From Thermoplasmata archaeon (lineage in GTDB: Archaea; Thermoplasmatota; Thermoplasmata; Lutacidiplasmatales; UBA184), in assembly GCA_022749815.1 (NCBI GenBank), contig JAKIWV010000002.1, forward strand, positions 62,001-126,000: a stretch of 64,000 nt of DNA. Direction: 5' to 3'. Position numbers and translations under genes: made by a program. The notes under the pieces are model-generated. The model worked only from the letters and a program-made list of their open reading frames with translations. It did no database searches and was not told the origin of the DNA. Shown here piece by piece: positions 62,156-64,000 of this stretch (positions are counted from its first letter, which is position 1; every line of letters begins with the position of its first letter).

Positions 62156-62164
62156 GTGATAAAC
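62156..62164 (+). promoter_or_regulatory. TATA-like element for sdhA
   Basis: GTGATAAAC is centred about 30 bases before the ATG at 62190, which would make the message leaderless. Confidence 0.5.
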
Positions 62165-62189
62165 CTCGGCCCGGTCGCACGGCCCGAGA

Positions 62190-63863
62190 ATGTTGCATCA
62201 CGACATCGTCGTGGTCGGCGCCGGCCTCGCCGGCCAGCGCGCGGCGCTCGCAGCGGCCCGGGCGGGCCACGATGTCGCCGTCGTATCCAAGCTGCATCCG
62301 CTGCGCTCGCATTCGGGCGCTGCGCAGGGCGGGATCAATGCCGCGATCGGCGCCGAGGATTCTGTGGATACGCACATCTTCGACACGGTCAAGGGCTCGG
62401 ACTACCTCGGGGACCAGGACGCGATCGAGTTCTTCTGCCAGCAAGCGGGACCGACGGTCATCGAGATGGAGCACTTCGGCACCATCTTCAGCCGGGGGGA
62501 CGACGGGTCGCTGGCGCGGCGCGCGTTCGGGGGCGCCGGGTTTCCCCGAACGATCTACGCCGCGGACCGAACGGGGCTTGCGCTCCTCCAGGGGATCTTC
62601 GAGCACCTGAGCACCGAGACGATACGGATCTACGACGAGTGGTTCTTGCTCTCGATCGTGGTTCGGGAGGGTCGGGTCCAGGGCATCACCGCCTTCGACC
62701 GTAAATCGGGGCAGATCGAGGGGATTGTCGCCAAGGCGGTCATCGTGGCGACCGGCCCGGCGGGGCGTATCTACGGCCGGACGACGAACGCCCACAGTTG
62801 CACCGGCGATGGAATCGCCGCTGCGTACCGGGCGGGCGCGAACCTCAAGGACATGGAGTTCGTCCAATTCCATCCGACCGCTTTGCTCGAGTCGAGCATT
62901 CTGATCACGGAAGGCGCTCGCGGAGAGGGCGGGATCATGAAGAACGCCTTGGGGGAGCGCTTCATGACCCGCTACGCTCCCCACGTACTCGACTTGGCCT
63001 CGCGCGATGTGGTTTCGCGCGCGATCGTGACCGAAGTCAAGTCGGGTCGGGGATTTCCGGGCGGGTACGTGACGCTCGAGCTCATGCACCTTGGGAAAGA
63101 GAAGATCGAGAGCCGGCTCCAGGAGATCTGCGACTTTTCACGGGCCTTCGCCGGTGTGGATCCAGTGACGGAGCCGATACCGGTGTTCCCGGCGCAGCAC
63201 TACATGATGGGCGGCATCGGGACGAACATGCAAGGGGAAACGAACGTGCCCGGGCTCTACGCCGCTGGCGAGGCGGCCTGCGTGTCTATCCACGGGGCGA
63301 ACCGCCTCGGCGGTAACTCCCTCCTGGAGACTCTGGTGTTTGGAAAGCAAGCCGGAGTCGCCGCGGCGGCCTACGTGTCGGGGGCACCGGAATCACGGCT
63401 CGCGCCGACGGACCTCGAGCGCGAGACCGGCCATTTCCTGGCCCTGCGGGCCCGGACAGAAGGGGAGTCCCCTCGGGTCCTCCGCACCGAGCTCCAGCAG
63501 ACGATGGACCAGTCCGTCGGGATCTATCGCGATCCGGATGATCTGTACCGGGCGCTCCGCAAGGTGCGAGAACTCCAGGAACGGAACCGGAACGTCCACG
63601 TGGTGGACCCGGCGACGACCTACAACCTGGACCTCACCGACGCCCTCGAGGTCGGGCATCTCCTCGACCTGGCCGAGGTCATCGTCGTCGGCGCGATCGC
63701 GCGAACCGAAAGCCGCGGGGCCCACACTCGCGTCGACTTCCCCGCGCGCGACGACAAGAATTGGATGAAGCACACCATCGCGCGCTGGACTTCGGGGGGG
63801 CCGGAGCTTTCGTATGCTCCCGTCGCCTATACTCGGTGGGACCCGACGGAGAGGGTCTATTGA
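62190..63863 (+). CDS. sdhA: Succinate dehydrogenase/fumarate reductase flavoprotein subunit
   Basis: 557 residues. FAD-binding [16 protein letters not shown] and the covalent-FAD/active-site region [13 protein letters not shown] are clear; the substrate-binding block [10 protein letters not shown] and the catalytic Arg region RTEGESPR follow, with [20 protein letters not shown] near the C-terminal half. It oxidises succinate in the TCA cycle and passes electrons to the quinone or menaquinone pool. The sdhB start overlaps its stop by one base. Confidence 0.95.
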   Translation: MLHHDIVVVGAGLAGQRAALAAARAGHDVAVVSKLHPLRSHSGAAQGGINAAIGAEDSVDTHIFDTVKGSDYLGDQDAIEFFCQQAGPTVIEMEHFGTIFSRGDDGSLARRAFGGAGFPRTIYAADRTGLALLQGIFEHLSTETIRIYDEWFLLSIVVREGRVQGITAFDRKSGQIEGIVAKAVIVATGPAGRIYGRTTNAHSCTGDGIAAAYRAGANLKDMEFVQFHPTALLESSILITEGARGEGGIMKNALGERFMTRYAPHVLDLASRDVVSRAIVTEVKSGRGFPGGYVTLELMHLGKEKIESRLQEICDFSRAFAGVDPVTEPIPVFPAQHYMMGGIGTNMQGETNVPGLYAAGEAACVSIHGANRLGGNSLLETLVFGKQAGVAAAAYVSGAPESRLAPTDLERETGHFLALRARTEGESPRVLRTELQQTMDQSVGIYRDPDDLYRALRKVRELQERNRNVHVVDPATTYNLDLTDALEVGHLLDLAEVIVVGAIARTESRGAHTRVDFPARDDKNWMKHTIARWTSGGPELSYAPVAYTRWDPTERVY

Positions 63864-64000
63864 TGTTCGCCGCCGAGAAGCTCATCACCGTTCCCTTCGA
63901 CGTCTACCGCTACGATCCGACCCGCGGAGGTGAACCACGGTACCAGCACTACGAGCTCCGGCTCGCTCCCCATACGCCCATTCTGTCCGGGCTCTTGCGG
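63863..64000 (+). CDS. sdhB: Succinate dehydrogenase iron-sulfur subunit, N-terminal part (cut by window end)
   Basis: 46 residues are visible from the ATG that shares one base with the sdhA stop. The start (VPFDVYRYDPTRGGEPRYQHY) has the FxVxRYDP pattern of the SdhB N-terminal ferredoxin fold. The [2Fe-2S] cysteines would lie beyond the window. Translation is evidently coupled to sdhA. Confidence 0.88.
   Translation, partial: MFAAEKLITVPFDVYRYDPTRGGEPRYQHYELRLAPHTPILSGLLR

Noticed and set aside
1-64000. CRISPR array, insertion sequence or integrated element
   Set aside because: No regularly spaced direct repeats, transposase, integrase or attachment repeats at the tRNA genes were found by reading.

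Overview
The window is a GC-rich, gene-dense piece of an archaeal chromosome. Archaeal markers include PAN, the CDC48/VAT ATPase, a proteasome beta subunit, MCM, HerA, RpoN, ribosomal proteins L10e, L18e, L13 and S9, an Nmd3-like protein, a KH/beta-CASP termination nuclease (aCPSF1/FttA type), pantoate kinase, a KEOPS Cgi121 subunit, DUF424, SepF and COG1340. Many genes have a TATA-like box 25-35 bases before the start codon, so leaderless or short-leader transcripts look common. Bacterial-type MutS-MutL and ClpB sit beside these genes. Taken together this suits a GC-rich Thermoplasmatota-like (euryarchaeal) lineage, but the lineage is an inference.

Region 1 (1-16.8 kb, all + strand) is an accessory cell-surface locus. 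It holds three adjacent surface proteins with C-terminal anchors, a 1358-residue ATPase fusing about a dozen membrane helices and two extracytoplasmic segments to two CDC48-like AAA+ domains, a small two-helix protein, a 1234-residue protein with seven cysteine-paired repeats and a PKD domain, a 1105-residue protein with Asp-boxes and carboxypeptidase-regulatory-like repeats, and a small membrane protein. Several junctions are ATGA overlaps, suggesting translational coupling.

Region 2 (16.9-42.6 kb) is mostly housekeeping: zinc-ribbon proteins, UspA, L10e, pantoate kinase, PAN, clpB with a SelB-like pseudo-GTPase, pyrD-pyrK-pyrG, aspS, mcm, DUF424, nmd3, sepF, an M17 aminopeptidase, herA, a coiled-coil protein, a HAD phosphatase, a V4R/Roadblock/zinc-ribbon trio, a family 2 glycosyltransferase, a PRC-barrel protein, and the L18e-L13-S9-RpoN operon.

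Region 3 (42.6-64 kb) holds another giant PKD-type surface protein, the CDC48/VAT unfoldase, an NAD-binding epimerase-like protein, an unrecognised protein, a persulfide-dioxygenase-like metallohydrolase, Cgi121, tRNA-Gly(UCC) with a T-loop intron, tRNA-Ser(UGA), mutS-mutL, a family 4 glycosyltransferase, an alkaline-phosphatase-superfamily enzyme, the aCPSF1-type nuclease, psmB, and sdhA with the start of sdhB.

Protein quality control recurs: PAN and VAT both end in proteasome-docking-like tails, PsmB is present, ClpB is a disaggregase, and the membrane AAA+ protein may be a surface- or membrane-protein unfoldase. No insertion sequence, integrase, CRISPR array, rRNA or intein was seen. No stretch longer than 300 bases lacks a gene; the longest gap is 49440-49673 (about 234 bases).
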